NCBI RefSeq assembly: GCF_042242105.1
Contig: NC_092013.1
Coordinates: 19,150,618-19,214,617 of the forward strand
Length of the DNA stretch: 64,000 nucleotides
Source: Pempheris klunzingeri
Lineage: Eukaryota > Chordata > Actinopteri > Acropomatiformes > Pempheridae
Direction: 5' to 3'
Position 1 is the first letter of the stretch; the number at the start of each line of letters is the position of its first letter. This document shows positions 9,330 to 21,763 of this stretch, piece after piece. The translations under genes and the position numbers were made by a program. Under the pieces are notes generated by a model, which saw only the letters and a program-made list of their open reading frames with translations, ran no database searches and was not told where the DNA came from.

Positions 9330-12300
9330 GAGAGGGAGTGGTCTCAGGATAACAGTGATTATGATTCTCTTGTTGTGTTGACAGATCACGACTCTCGGCT
9401 TCTTCATAATAACGCGTGGGGTTTTCTGTGTACCAGGCCGAGATAAACAATATTGTTGTCGACTTTCACCTCAGCAGCCAGTCGTTAATCTGTTTTTTCC
9501 TCTTTTACATGCATAAGCTATTGAAGCTGTAGGTGGGATATTCCCTACAGTGTTATGCCAGCTTTGTTCATCTTAACAGACAGAAGGTTCCAGTGACACA
9601 CATCTCGACGCTAGCTTTGATCAGTCCTAGCCAAACAATTTATCTTGTTACTGTGGATGATTTTCTGCCATTTTGTTGGCTACTGAGAGTGATGCTTGAG
9701 ACGTGCCCTGCCCCCCCCCCCCGAGACTGCAGGCCCCCTCGGTCTGATTAGGATAATAGCTGCAGACAAAGCTAAGCCGTGGTTTTAAGGCAGGAATGCA
9801 GTTTCCAGTGCACATTTAGCTAAGGCCTACCACCTAAACATAGACAAATTGCAGCACCATGTGATGCTGCCACTCTTTGATACTGGGTCCCAGCTTACAT
9901 ATATGTGTGTGTGCTCTGTATTTGGGGTCTGTGCACACACAGTGTGAACACACACCTAAATGCTCAGTTCACTCATACAAGGACAATAGATCCTTTAATT
10001 AATCCACAAATCACTTGTCTGGTTCATGTTTGTGTTAGAGATTTAATTGATTTAACTGAGCGTGTACAGCAGTGGCACAAACTTAGAAGTCCAGTTTGAA
10101 TGTCGGTCACATGCATAACTCAGCAGCTTTGATCTCGAGGTAACCAAAGCAGTGGGCCAACCAGCAGACTGACATTGAAATCGCCGCTAGCGTGACTGAA
10201 AAATGGAAAGCTGTGGACTGTTGCTGCTCTCATCTATTAATGTGAGCCTTGGGAATGTGTCTGATCAAAACTCTAGTTTTCCTGCAGCACAAGTGCTGCC
10301 TGTTTGTAATATGAGGCCGTAACAAGTAACCGGAGCCACAACGATCAGGAAGGATGGAGGATCGCAGTATTAACAACTCTCCTAAAGGACAAGTTGAAGT
10401 ACCAAAAGTCACTAGATTGGTTGTTAGGATACTTTTTCTTATATATAGTCGGTTCTAAAAGGTTCTAAAACTTGCTAAACAAGTGACACACTCGCAAATG
10501 ACAAACTGAATCCACAACCGTTTTGATAAGTAAATGTGAGTTTAATCATTTATCTGTTTTTGTTTCTTGTGACACAAATATTAAACGGTGGGTATGTAGC
10601 TGGGTAATAGCCCAACAAACATCAATAAAGGTCTAATGAAGTGATTAAAAGGTCTACCTGCCTGTGTATCCATGTACCTGCGTGCATTGTGCCTGTGCAC
10701 TTAAACATGAGTGAGCAGTAACTATGACCAAAAGATTATTTTAGGTTCTTGACGGCTATTATGCTGATATTTATATGATAGTGGCATTTAACAGTTTATT
10801 TGTTAGACTGAAAAACGGACAGGCAGTCAGTCAGCGGTGGTATACACAATGACCTGACCACGGAGCCTTGTAGGTCCATATTCTGTAGCATCATCATTTA
10901 TTTTAGATATTTTTTGACTGTTGTTTTCTGCGTATGTCATTTTAGGTAGATAAATAAGATTTTCTGCTGTTGGTTTAGCGCTAACCAGCTGTGTGAATAA
11001 TGTGTTGCTAAGACAACATTAAAGGTTACTGTGTCACGTTATGTATTTCATTTCCCCTGTGGACTCGTTATGTTTACTAGATTAACTATTACTGGTAGAG
11101 GGTAGAGTGTTTTCTCTGTTTCTTGGCATTTTTGCTCACAAAATGACACTGATTTTTTTTTTTTTAACCACTATCATTAACACACTGTCCATTTTCACAG
11201 CGTCAAACGGCTTCCAGTAAAAACCTTTAGGGCCAACTTTGTGAAAGTCTGTTTTGCTCGCTGATGACAAAGACAGAGCAGCTTCTTTGCTCCTTGGCAC
11301 GACAGAAACTGAACCCACAGCCATGCGACACTCCATGTTTATGGAGAGTCTGAACTCGGACTCTGTTCAGAGTCTGAAAGTGAAGGGATGAACACACAAA
11401 ATATATGTCGTCATTTAATGATGGTAATGCACAGTCCTACAAAACAGGTCAGTCCAAAACATCCCATTGGTCTGAACTGACAGCTGGTGACTGCGATGGC
11501 CATAGCAGAAGATTCACGTCATTTTCACGTTCCTCGAACCACTCCTGTACGACCTCCTATATGAAAGCATCTCCACTCTTCTGCTCCTCCATTTATGTTT
11601 TTCAGGTTTCTCTCTTGTCTGTATATCGCATGCGCAGTCATATGGTATTATTACTACCATTTTTACTATGGTATTACTGTCACCTAACACATGCCTTAAA
11701 GACACCAAACACATGCTTTATATTTATGGAAACACATGTGTGGCCGCCTCATTGTCTCCATCTTAGAGTGGAGCAGCAGGCAGTTCAGTGGGATAACTGG
11801 CGAGCTGTCAGCCTCTCGAGACCACAGTGACTGTGACCTGCTGGGCCACTAACCCTGCTCTTTGTCCCTGTAATACTGCTCGTGTTGAATCAGTCTCTCT
11901 AGTGAAATGAATCTGCAGATGGATGTCTGTAACTGTTCTCTTATTCTCATTATTCTGTTTTTTTTTTTTATTGGACTGTTAACATTTCAGTTCTGATTGA
12001 TCTTTTGCTCCCGCTGAGTCAGGACTTTTAAGTCCCTCGTGCTGATTTGATTTATAACACTGAGATCCAGGCTGTTGGCTCATGGCAGCTGATTATAATT
12101 CCACAGTATATATGGCAGCAGGATTAACAAAGTGCTATGTGTGTTTGCCGGTCTGTCTCTAGGAAACTGAACCTTGACTCATATACAGATGCCAGTGGAT
12201 TATATAGCTCTTTACTGTACAGGAGTTTTCACAAGGAACGCTTTTTCTGTGCTACAGAAGAATTGTTCACTCCAGCAGTATTTGGTTCAATTTCATATTT

Positions 12301-13430
12301 TGAATGCAATGTTAAGTCTGATATGAAAGCAAATTGTCGCTTCCTTACTGTTACTGTTGCTACGCCTGTCAAACCTCCTAATACGGTTACTTCTGCTGTT
12401 GGTAAGCTACTTAGCTGGGCATGCTAACACTTGCAGCTGATGTTTAAAGCAGACAAAACTACCACTCGGTTTTGGAAAGGATAAGACTATTGCTCTTTCT
12501 GCAGCCCCCATGCGCACCACTTCAACATGTGGAGAGACCCAAAGCTCGATAGACCCTGCCTGTGCTGAGCTAGTAGCTAGGCTATGGTTGCTCTGCTCAC
12601 CTACTAATGGACAATTGCGGTTGGGGGAGAGATTCATTTTCAATAATAAGATACTCTGAAGGCGTCACTAAATAGAATTTAAAAACATTGCAACAGATAC
12701 AAAATGACAAAAGCAAAACAAACTGTCAAAGTGATGCAATTTTCACTTTGTATTATAGTAAATTATACACAGGTTAAAAAAAAAAAAGATCATTATTAGC
12801 TTTATTTTTCAAGTGAACATGACTTTTTGCAAATTAATTTACCATTTCACCGGAATGATAAAGGCCTCTCTATTGCCCTCTGGTGGGTGAAGGGCTGAAG
12901 GGAAATAAACTCTATGCCTTCATGGTATTTTCATACCTACAGCAGGACATATAGATCAAACATGTCCATTTTAAGAGGTCTACGTAGTTGGAGATGAAAC
13001 ACATTTTTGTCCTGCTTAATTATTATGAATCTAAACCTATGGAAGCTCTGGAACAGATCCCAGAATAATAATGCCTTTTTATCTTTGCATGGCTTTCAGA
13101 CCTAGTTTTGCTGTTGATGTGACTCACGCATGTTGTATTTGGTGCCAAAACAAACAATTGCACCCACCATCCCTACGCCACCACAGCTGCCCGGCACTGT
13201 GGCCATTGTGTCAACTCCTCGGCGCAGGCAGAGACGGGGCTGAGCACTGCGACGCCGTTGTTCACCACAACAGCTGGCATTTTGCCTTGTTTGGTGACGA
13301 TAAGAAAGAATAACAAGCACACCCAAGACCACAGAAACATGCGCACTGATTTCATCAGATCAGAGCCACAAATGAACAATGACAGTTGTGTAAAGGATGT
13401 TAAATTTTGCATCATCGGTACAAGAAAAAA
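9330..13430. other. intergenic DNA between tnni1 and the csrp1 3' end
   Basis: No gene was recognised on either strand. In human, PHLDA3 lies between TNNI1 and CSRP1. Nothing here encodes a PH domain of that type. A frame at 11405-11830 (plus) has no recognisable motif. Poly-C at 9711-9722 and a poly-T at 11154-11164 are simple runs. Confidence 0.6.
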
Positions 13431-13441
13431 AATTCCACTGC

Positions 13442-13465
13442 TTTTTTTTTTTTTTTTTTTTTTTT
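13442..13465. repeat. poly-T tract of 24
   Basis: An unbroken T run just beside a possible csrp1 poly-A signal. On the minus strand it is poly-A. A second T run lies at 13749-13762. Confidence 0.85.
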
Positions 13466-13470
13466 GCTTA

Positions 13471-13476
13471 TTTATT
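13471..13476 (-). terminator. csrp1: possible csrp1 polyadenylation signal
   Basis: TTTATT on the plus strand gives AATAAA on the minus strand, about 640 bases past the csrp1 stop. Long 3' UTRs are usual for CSRP1, but other sites are possible. Confidence 0.35.
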
Positions 13477-14115
13477 TTGTGTCTTAGCAATAATAGAAGT
13501 ATTAAGACCATATGTACACCGTTTGACATGTAAGGCAGAAGGGACGGCACTATCTTGAGTGTAACTGAGGCGTGATGCGAGGCTGTTTTTTCAGAGCTGA
13601 CAGTCTTGCAACGTGTTGATCTTATTTTGTTCTCACTCAGACACCGACTGCTTCAGATGTTAATCAAACTCAACAGTTGCCAAACTCTGTTCTGTTATTA
13701 CAGTGAAAGTGTCTCATTGTTTTGCAACCATAATTTAATTTGTTTCCATTTTTTTTTTTTTTTCTCTTTTGGAATGGAGCCAGCCTGCTTCTAACTCAGT
13801 TTAAACACACAATGTGCACATCCAAAGACGGAGTTAGAATACATTGTGTGCTGTTAATGGTTAAGCACGATATCTTGTTTGTTACCCAGTCAAAAACAAA
13901 GACATTATAATACAGATTTGGATGCAACACATGGAGCGAAATCTACCCGGGGAAGCCTGCAGAAACAGTGTGTTGTGTGTGCTTCTTTCATTCCTCTTTG
14001 CCTTTAGCTAGAGTGAAAGGCCAGCGTTAAATAGGCTAGATATTGACTGACGGATCCTGGAAGCGATGATATCAGAGTGCAGATGTCAGTCCCAGGTGGG
14101 CTGAGACTTCAGGCT

Positions 14116-16196
14116 TTACTGGGAATGAGCCAGGGCTCCTGCACCCTGACCAAAGCCGAACCCCTTAGGACCAAAGTTCTTCGCATAGCAGCCTGTGAAT
14201 GGCATTACAGAGACACAGAGAAACACTGTGTATGACACACTGGTAGACAGGAGCCTGAATTACACAAACTAATGGTTTATTAAACCTTGCAGAGCCACAG
14301 GATCAGAGTTTTTTTTGTTTTTTTTTTAAGTCGTCAGCTGGCTTATTTAAACTCTGTAACTAGAAACACAAAGTCCACTTCAAATGCGAATGGAAATGTT
14401 CTAAATGGCAAAAGGTCAGCGGGGCCAATGATCTGCTGGGCCTCTGTCTCAAGTAATTTAGAGCAACTGCTTCTGCTCTGCAGGTTGAGGTTCAGATGTC
14501 ACAGTTCAGTTGAAACTCAACCAGTGACATCTGAAGTACTGTTTGTCCCACAGTCACACTGCCCACCTCAAAACGACTGCAATAAAGTAATGCAGTAGTG
14601 ATACATTTGAGTTTTCCCAGTTTGCATTTGTTTCATAAAGCATACTACAAATATCTCGTCAGGCTGCAACTAATAATTATTTTCATTGATTAATCTGCCA
14701 ATTATTTGATTTAATCAATACATCATTTAGCACATAAGAACTCATTAAATAGTGAAAAATACCCATTACTGAGGCCTGTTTTTCCAGCACCCCAAAGTTA
14801 TTCAATTCAGTGTTGCATAAGACAATCCCCCCCGCCCGTGCGTCATTAAGCTCTCGTTGATGCACACAGACCTTTGCAGAAGATCTCTCCGTCTCTGTCA
14901 GCGACGGTCGTGGACTCAAGTCCTTTGCCGCACTTGGCACAGCGGAAGCAGCCTTTATGCCAGGACTGATGAGAGAGCAGAGAGTTGGTTCAAGCTCAAA
15001 GACGTGCAGAAAACTGGCAAACAAAACTGAGATAATGGAATGCGTGAATCCCCCTTACATTGCCTCCTCCGATGGCCTTCTCCGCTGCGTACACTGTTTT
15101 CCCACATCGAGGACACACATCTGAGGCCCCTGCTTTCTGGGCAAACTTTGAGGCGTTGGGGTTATTTGTAGGACGATGAGGAGCTTGTCTGTCAAGACAA
15201 AACAGAGCTTTAAAGAAGGCAGCAAGCTGAAGTCTACTCGGAATACAAGCTCTGAGACTGAAACAGCAGCTAATTAAATGATCAAAAAGCCACTATTACA
15301 GCTGTGAATGTTTTATATTCAATCGCTCAGTTAAGATTTTTGATCCTGCTTATGTAAAGGTAGTTTAGTTTGTACACTGTAAATTCAAAAAGGTCAACTC
15401 AAACATTATTCTCTCTATAATCTGGGTATGTACTGTTCTCACTAGCTAGAATAACAGGAGGACGTGCAGGTTTTCTCACACTTCAGGCTTGATTCCAAGT
15501 CCCTCTCCCGTGTCCATACTCAGAGTGCCCGCCCCACCTCCGAAGCCATAGCCTTTTGGCCCATATTTCTTGCCGTAGCATGATTTGCAGTAGATCTCGT
15601 CCACATGAACGGCCACTGTTGTGCTGTCCAAGTTCTTCTTACAGACCACTTACAACAAAGAAAAAGGAAAATGAAAAAAAAAACAAAAACAAATCAGAAA
15701 TAGAAATTTACACATAATTCTTTGACAGCACACCAAATACACTAAACTCTCAGAAGCAGTTCTTAACACAAACTATGCATGGCATTAAAGAGACATATCC
15801 TCCATGTGCTTAGCCGACTCAAATAAATACTTGTCAGTGTTTTGCGTGGGTTGGGATTGCTGTGCACCTTCCTCTGCCATATAAGGAAGACCAAGCCTGT
15901 CACATGTTTCCACGGGATCCGAATAAGGACTTAGATGTCTGAGTGAAAACCTGCGGATGCTCACTTTCCTACCCTGATGCCAAATACTCTGCATTCCATC
16001 CTGGTACTTAGTGTGATTTCACAGTTGTTTACGTACTGGGAGTCAGTATACAAATAAAGCAGCTAACCCGCAAACTTCAATACTTACTGCACAGAAAACA
16101 GGATTTATGCCAGCTCTTCCCTTCACACTGCACTTCCTCAGCGAAGTAGACGGTTTTCTGGCAGCAGCCGCACTTGTTTCCTCCTCCGAAAGGCAT
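14116..16196 (-). CDS. csrp1: cysteine and glycine-rich protein 1 (two LIM domains, complete, 192 aa)
   Basis: CSRP1 is a LIM-only adaptor that binds alpha-actinin and zyxin on actin filaments and also enters the nucleus. Coding exons (minus strand): 16196-16088, 15648-15480, 15188-15059, 14965-14872, 14192-14116; phases 1, 2, 0 and 1 at the joins all agree. It starts [13 protein letters not shown]1 zinc ligands are C9, C12, H30, C33, C36, C39, C57, C60; LIM2 ligands are C118, C121, H139, C142, C145, C148, C166, C169. Each is followed by a glycine-rich tail ([15 protein letters not shown] and [15 protein letters not shown]). Length fits human CSRP1 (193). A KKYGPK stretch matches the family's nuclear signal. 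The donor after exon 4 (AAAG|GTCTGTG) is weaker than the rest. CSRP2 and CSRP3 are less likely from the sequence and the neighbours. Confidence 0.95.
14661..14815 (-). mobile_element. partial hAT-type MITE in the last csrp1 intron
   Basis: The stretch starts GGCTGCAACTAATAATTATT and goes on with a run of GATTAAT / TTTAATC words and TAGTGAAAAATACCCAT. This is the terminal part of a short non-autonomous element common in fish genomes. It lies inverted relative to the fuller copy at 20841. The far end is lost. Confidence 0.65.
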
Positions 16197-17340
16197 TCTG
16201 TAAGCCTGCAGGAGAACCCGGTGTGTACATTTTTCACTCACTGTATATATAATGTCTCTCTTCTGGAGTACAGATCAGTGAGCAGACAGGGACCATCTGC
16301 AACACTTGAGGCTAGAAACAACAATACCTATAAAAGGAGAGGTACCAGTTTGCTGTGACACACTGCTCTCTCTTTCCCTTTTCTTGTTGTAGCACACTGG
16401 CGTGAGTGGATGTCTGACGGACTGTTCATTCCCGATTGTAAAATGCAAAGTACCTGCTGGTGTCTGTCAGATAACACCAAACCACCTCATACAGTTTCAA
16501 ATATTAAATGTCTTTTTCATGGCGATGACCTCATGCAATGTTTAACATACATCAGCCAAATGATGTAATACACACAGAGAGTCAGCGATCTACTAGGTCG
16601 AGCTGGATAAACAGGAAATTCCCTGCATTTCATTTTGTAATTACATATGTCAACAGTCGTGACCTCAGACAACCCGACAAACTTTGATACGGATTATATG
16701 AGCTACCCAGTAACATTTTCTTTTTTAGGAAATAATAAGTAAAGAGACTGTTTGGATAGTTTCAGTATAGTCTCCAAGTTTGACTACAAAAAAGGAGAGC
16801 TTATGGGGTTTTTGCAGTGGCTACTTCTCACGGTTGCTTCTTATCTGATGCTTTTCCCACTGATGCTCTGGAAACAGGTTTGAAGCATAATGTGTAATAG
16901 TAGTGGCATTATTGTTATTATTATTATTATAAGACTCTGGACTCACCTGGTGCAGTAATTTACCTCTGTAATAATTTGTAATAATTTTTTTATTCATACT
17001 TTTATATATTTATATTTTACTTGTGTTTGAAGTGTATTCTTCTTTTGGAGCTGTGTGTAACAAAAAGCAATTTCCTCCTGGGGATTATTAAAGTAATTCT
17101 GATAAATCCATTCTATCCAAGACAATGAGAAAGACATTTTCCAGCTGTAAAGTTAGGCTTCTTAACTGTGTGCAAACCACTTCATAGCTATTTGATTTAA
17201 AATAACTTCTAAATCTCAAATGTCATAACAATGTGTTGCTTGCATTGCATTTTATTCTTAATTTCACTGTTTTGATATAGGCTTTCTGAATTCATTTATT
17301 ACACAAATCAAGACAAGAACTTACATACACCCTTTGTCCT
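16197..17340. other. csrp1 first intron, proximal part
   Basis: No coding content. It holds an (ATT)n run at 16915-16931 and AT-rich DNA. A weak minus-strand donor (CAGGGCAG|GTAGGA, exon ending near 17363) could be an alternative leader. Confidence 0.5.
16915..16931. repeat. (ATT)n microsatellite
   Basis: About five to six ATT units in intronic DNA. Confidence 0.8.
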
Positions 17341-19049
17341 TAAAAATAAAACAATCCTACCTGCCCTGAAGTGAAAGGCTGGTCCTCTCTGTGGTTGTTC
17401 ACTGGTGTTAAGAGATGACTGAGTTGAGAAAAGACACTTGTCTGATGAGGAGAGGCAGAGGGAGGAGTGGATACCAGGCTGAACTGAGGGAGGAGTCTGG
17501 ACACAGATAGAAAAAAAGGGAGAGTCAAGTGGGGAGGAAAAGGATGACAAAAATGGTGAGAGTAGTTATTGATGGACAGGAAGGATGGAAGACTACGAGA
17601 AGTAGTCATCCGCCATCGCCATGTGTCCCGAAGTGACCTACTTGCTGAAATCACAGCACTGCCTCCCCAGTTAACATTCAAAGTACCTGATGTTAACTGG
17701 TTGTGTGTGTAAGGGAGCCCACACTGTTGAGGCTCAAGGTAATTCTGCACATTAGTGACCCCAAATGGAAAGAAGAGGTTCTCCATACCCCAAAGTAATG
17801 TCAGTACTTCGATAAATGGAAGGATGGGTAAGGATGCCTTAATCTATATGGGTTTCATGTTAGCTTGACTTCATTCCTACTTAACGTTTTGAAAAAGTGA
17901 CGTCTGAAAAACCCACGCTATGCTACCTGCCTAGTATTGAGCGCTAAAGAGTTCGATATTTCCTCAGGAGTTGGCAAAAAGAGGAGAGAATATTGGATTC
18001 ACGTTCATCCGGTGTCCAGAAAGAAGTCTCCAAGTGAATGCTGAAGTCTAATTGATGAGTAAATACTTCAACTGTAGCTATCAAGCTCATCATATTAACT
18101 TAAAAAGGGGAAAAATGCCAATGTTGTCTTTAAATCTTGTTTCTGCTGTCCCCAATGGGCCAAAACAAATGTGGTAGATGAAGCTTTTGATTTGCAAATC
18201 CTTTGCAGTCTATGACTCACAGATATCTTGGCTATGCCAGGCCTGCACTTGAGCCATCTTCCCCCCCCCCCGCCTGTTTTTGAGAATTGCTTTTCTTCCT
18301 TTTGTCTGTCTGGTATTAAGCAAAAGAAACATGTGATCGACTGAACTCAGGTCAGATGAACGATTTGGCAAGTTGGGAGCATTCCACTGTTTAGCACCGA
18401 AAAACCTCTTTGACTGCTGCTTACGTCAATTTGGTATCATAGTTCTGCTGTATTGTGCTTAACTTCATACTCTATGAATAAAAGAAGGCTACAGATCCTA
18501 CACTATTCACCAAATATGGATGTGAACAACCTCAAACACGCTTAAAGCTGAGGGTACACTTAAACCTCATAGTCAGTGATGCCAAAACAAAGCCAAAATG
18601 GTGAAAAATCAAAATATCTGCCCTATTCATAATACTACAATAATAGCATGGCTGCACTGGATTCAAACTGAGTTACTGAGTGTGAGAATGTAGAAACATA
18701 CTACCATGTTTTGTTACGCTAGCAGGCAATCAACCTTTCCTTTCATGATAACAGCTGTATTTGTTTGAGATTCTTGCTCTTAACCACGTCTGACATTATC
18801 TCGTGACGGCTCCTGCAGTGGATTTTTCTGTGGGGTCGTACGTATGTTCTCATGAAACACTCCGTGACTTTGTGTGCTGGATGTGTGCACTCCCTGCTGA
18901 TGCTCTTGTGTCTCTGACAGCCATTAGGCTAATAAAGGAGAAAGCATGATGAGCAGCAGTGATATCCAAAACGGGCATCCTATAAATCTGTTGGATCCGT
19001 GAACAAACGCAGTGGCCGTTGCCTCACGAGCTTCTGCTGAAAGCATGGG

Positions 19050-19215
19050 CTGTCCCTTATGGCGCAGTGGATTAGTCACTGAACTGGGGTGCCCCCATGT
19101 TTGAGGGGAAAAAGGTTCAAAAGTGCCCTCTTGCTTGCTGCTATGGCAGATAAAACATGACAAAGTGCCCTCTACGGTGGCCCAATGTGCATGAGAATGT
19201 AATGCAGTACTGTCT
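19050..19215 (+). repeat. possible degenerate tRNA-derived SINE
   Basis: The sequence TGGCGCAGTGGATTAGTCACT resembles the A-box head of fish tRNA-derived SINEs, and GGTTCAAAAGTGCC a damaged B-box. The body is not recognisable, so the call is tentative. Confidence 0.4.
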
Positions 19216-19219
19216 AGGG

Positions 19220-19910
19220 TTAAAGGTCCCATATTCTGGTCTTACTTGTATCTGGAGGTCCTACTAGAACAGGTTTATTATTCAAGAAACACATTAATTT
19301 TCTCATAGCAGACATGACTGGAGCTGTTTTCAGCCTCTGTTTGAATGCTCTGTTTTAGAAGAACTGAACAATCTCCTGCTTCACTCTCGCCGTTGACATC
19401 CTCATGTTAGCGGCAGCGGGTGTTGGTGAGGAATAAATAATGGCGGATAGTGAGGTGGACTCAGGAGGTTTACAGTGAGTGCAATAGGTCAATCAGATAT
19501 TTCTCTCTAGTGATATTGACCTGACACCTGAACTAGCTATAATCAGCAAACAAGTATGGACAACACGAGGAACACGCTGAACTAGTGAGGGGAAATCGTT
19601 TGGATGATTTATGGTTTGAAAATGGTTTAAAAATCACCGGCTTTAGAGATCTTTCTCTGGACAGCGAGGACAAACTATTTTATGTTTTACATGACACAAT
19701 ATACAACAACAACAACGACTACATAAAGAGCATTGTTGGCATTTTACTTGGGAACTTGCCCACTGTGACATTCAACAATTGGCAGGCTCACTGTCTCCCA
19801 CACTTTATTAGAGCACATCACATGTGTGACCTTTACATTATGATTGGTGTTATAGATGGTCAGAATAACCATGTAAAGCCTGTTCACCAAAATAAAGCTC
19901 CAAGGTAAAA
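19220..19910 (+). repeat. dispersed fish repeat starting AAAGGTCCCATATT
   Basis: It starts AAAGGTCCCATATTCTGG and goes on with GGAGGTCCTACTAGAACAGG and AACACATTAATTTTCTCATA. I recall this block as a high-copy repeat in percomorph genomes. The far end, near 19905, reads CCAAGGTAAAATCTCATATT. A 107-codon frame at 19585-19908 lies inside it and is probably chance. Confidence 0.5.
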
Positions 19911-20027
19911 TCTCATATTATCAAGCATTTATTCCGAATTTAGTCTTGTCATACAGTAAAAAAAACAAACAAATACAAAAAAAAATGTGGACGTTAGCGC
20001 TCCCAGCACGGCTCAGATATCTCCCAC

Positions 20028-20178
20028 CTAAAGCCAAAAGTGGAGAATCGGGAAAGGTGAAACTGATCGGAAGAGTGTAGTCGATAAAAGGAGGGGAGGG
20101 AAAGCCAGCAGAGAGTATTGCTGCTTAGTCTGGCTTCCTCCCTCTCTCCAAGCCCTCTAGGCTCTTCAACATCATAGG
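20028..20178 (-). other. csrp1: likely non-coding first exon of csrp1
   Basis: It lies downstream (minus strand) of a CCAAT plus TATA-type promoter and ends at GGCTTTAG|GTGGGAG, an acceptable donor. The csrp1 start codon sits only a few bases after an acceptor, so an upstream leader exon is required. Joining to the acceptor near 16205 or 16197 would leave about 3.8 kb of intron. The cap site is estimated from the TATA position. This is an inference; no transcript was examined. Confidence 0.45.
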
Positions 20179-20203
20179 AAGAGACAATGATGAACTCAAG
20201 AAG

Positions 20204-20225
20204 CCTATTTATAGCCAGCGATTGG
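20204..20225 (-). promoter_or_regulatory. csrp1: CCAAT box and CTATAAATAGG element (likely csrp1 promoter)
   Basis: The minus strand reads CCAAT (20225-20221), seven bases, then CTATAAATAGG (20214-20204). The second box is both a TATA box and a perfect match to the MEF2 consensus YTAWWWWTAR. The compact pair points to a real core promoter firing to the left, toward csrp1, the next gene on that strand. Confidence 0.55.
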
Positions 20226-20840
20226 CCAACACTAGCCCTCTGTTTCTGCTCTGTGGACATCCGCCTTGGCTAGTTGTGTAGTATGTGCACATGTGATTAT
20301 GCTCATGACAGAGAGGGAAAAGGGAGGAAGAGAGGAGTAGAGTGACAGAGACTCAATGGATTTAATCCAGAGGAAGAGGAGAGGATAAGAGGCAAAGCAA
20401 GATAAGAGGCAGGGACGGGGCTGGGCTGTGGTCCATCCGTCAGTGTACGGAGGAGTGGTGATTGCTTATTGGAGTCTCATGGAGGAATTCAGCACAGTCT
20501 CTTTTTTGCATTTGACCTGACTTGAAGCCAGGACTCCTCCCCCGGTAATGGTCTCCCTTTTGGCAGCATTTCTCACAGAAGCTTTGCCAAGTTGTCAGGT
20601 GAGGGAAAAAAAGCTGGAAGAGGTGAGTTGACTTCACGCTGAGAATGTGTTTGCATGGCAATAGCCGTCAGTGCGTTAGTGCATCTTGGTTTGTGCACGG
20701 TGGTGTTTCAGTGTTAAATCCGCTGTGGCCGATGCCCATGTTGTTGTTGTTGTGTCTTATTTCTGCCAGCATAATCTCATGTATTCTCATTTCAGCAATT
20801 TCCAAGTGTGTGGTTTTTTATGTGTGCTTTATTTTTGCTG

Positions 20841-21216
20841 CAGAGCTGAAATGATTAGTCAATTAATAGATTGAGAGAAGATTAATCAGCTGCTATTTTG
20901 ATAAACTATTAATAATCATGCCATTTTTTGTTGTTTTTTTTTTTAAAGCAAAATGGCCAAAAAATACACATGTTCCAGCTTTGTAGATGTGAATATTTGC
21001 TGGTTTTCTTGGTCCTGATATCAAAATGCATATATTTAGGACTCATTGTTGGACAAAAAAAGGATATTTGAATTTGTTGATGTGGGCTTTGAGAAATTGT
21101 AATTGGCACTTTATACTTTTTTCTGACCATATTATGGTACAGTTGATTAATCGAGAGGGTAATTAACACATTCATGGACAATGAAAAAAAATCACTATTT
21201 GCAGCCCCACTCTGCT
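20841..21216 (+). mobile_element. hAT-type MITE (near full length)
   Basis: The left end reads CAGAGCTGAAATGATTAGTC and the right end reads ATTTGCAGCCCCACTCTG, giving imperfect terminal inverted repeats (CAGAGCTG / CACTCTG). Inside are GATTAATC-type repeats, TTTTGATAAACTATTAAT and GGGCTTTGAGAAATTGTAAT, as in the short non-autonomous element common in teleosts. No transposase is encoded. The copy is diverged. Target duplications were not clear. Confidence 0.7.
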
Positions 21217-21763
21217 GATTTATTTTTTGAATGTTGTATTGGTCAGCAGTGACCTAAATCCCACTCATTAAACTAAATGCCTTCTTCTCCACAGACGTCA
21301 GTAATCAAGTAACTAATCTGTCCAAATGTAAGTTTTTAGCAATGAAGCCCTTGTCCAAGTCTGCCTGAGAAAACAAAAGCAAACTGTTCCAACAAAAGCA
21401 GCCAAAAACGTCTGTGAGATTTCATATAATGTCATTCAGACCTATTAGGATGTGAAAATATAACCCCTATTCATCCGATAAACATGATTAGATTCATTCC
21501 GGGGGAGGGGGAGAAATGAGATAATCGTGTTTTAGTTGGAGGGAGTTTGGCAGGATGTCTGAGCTGGACGACCCTCTCCGTCTCATTCAACAAGCAGCAG
21601 TTTGCTGTTTCACTGGGTCTAATGTGCTCTCTGCTGACTCCTGCTCTGCGGCACGCACTGTGGCCATAATGGGAGGTGAGGAGATGCAGTTTCATAAATT
21701 AGTCAGTAGAGGTCACATATGGGCAGAGATTATGTGTGAGTGATGCTGAGACACACCCTGATT

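Larger units (their letters stand above)
17370..20020. other. non-coding stretch, inferred csrp1 intron 1
   Basis: Nothing coding was recognised. A degenerate SINE-like head is seen near 19050-19090 (TATGGCGCAGTGGATTAGTC), and a second dispersed repeat starts at 19220. Poly-C at 18261-18270. Confidence 0.5.

Noticed and set aside
9150..9450. Minus-strand frames rich in V and C
   Set aside because: Produced by the CA microsatellite.
11405..11830. 141-codon plus-strand frame
   Set aside because: No domain or familiar motif, mixed hydrophobic composition typical of chance, and no splice context.
13442..13465. Poly-T/poly-A as a sign of a retrocopied gene
   Set aside because: No intron-less gene copy lies next to it on either side.
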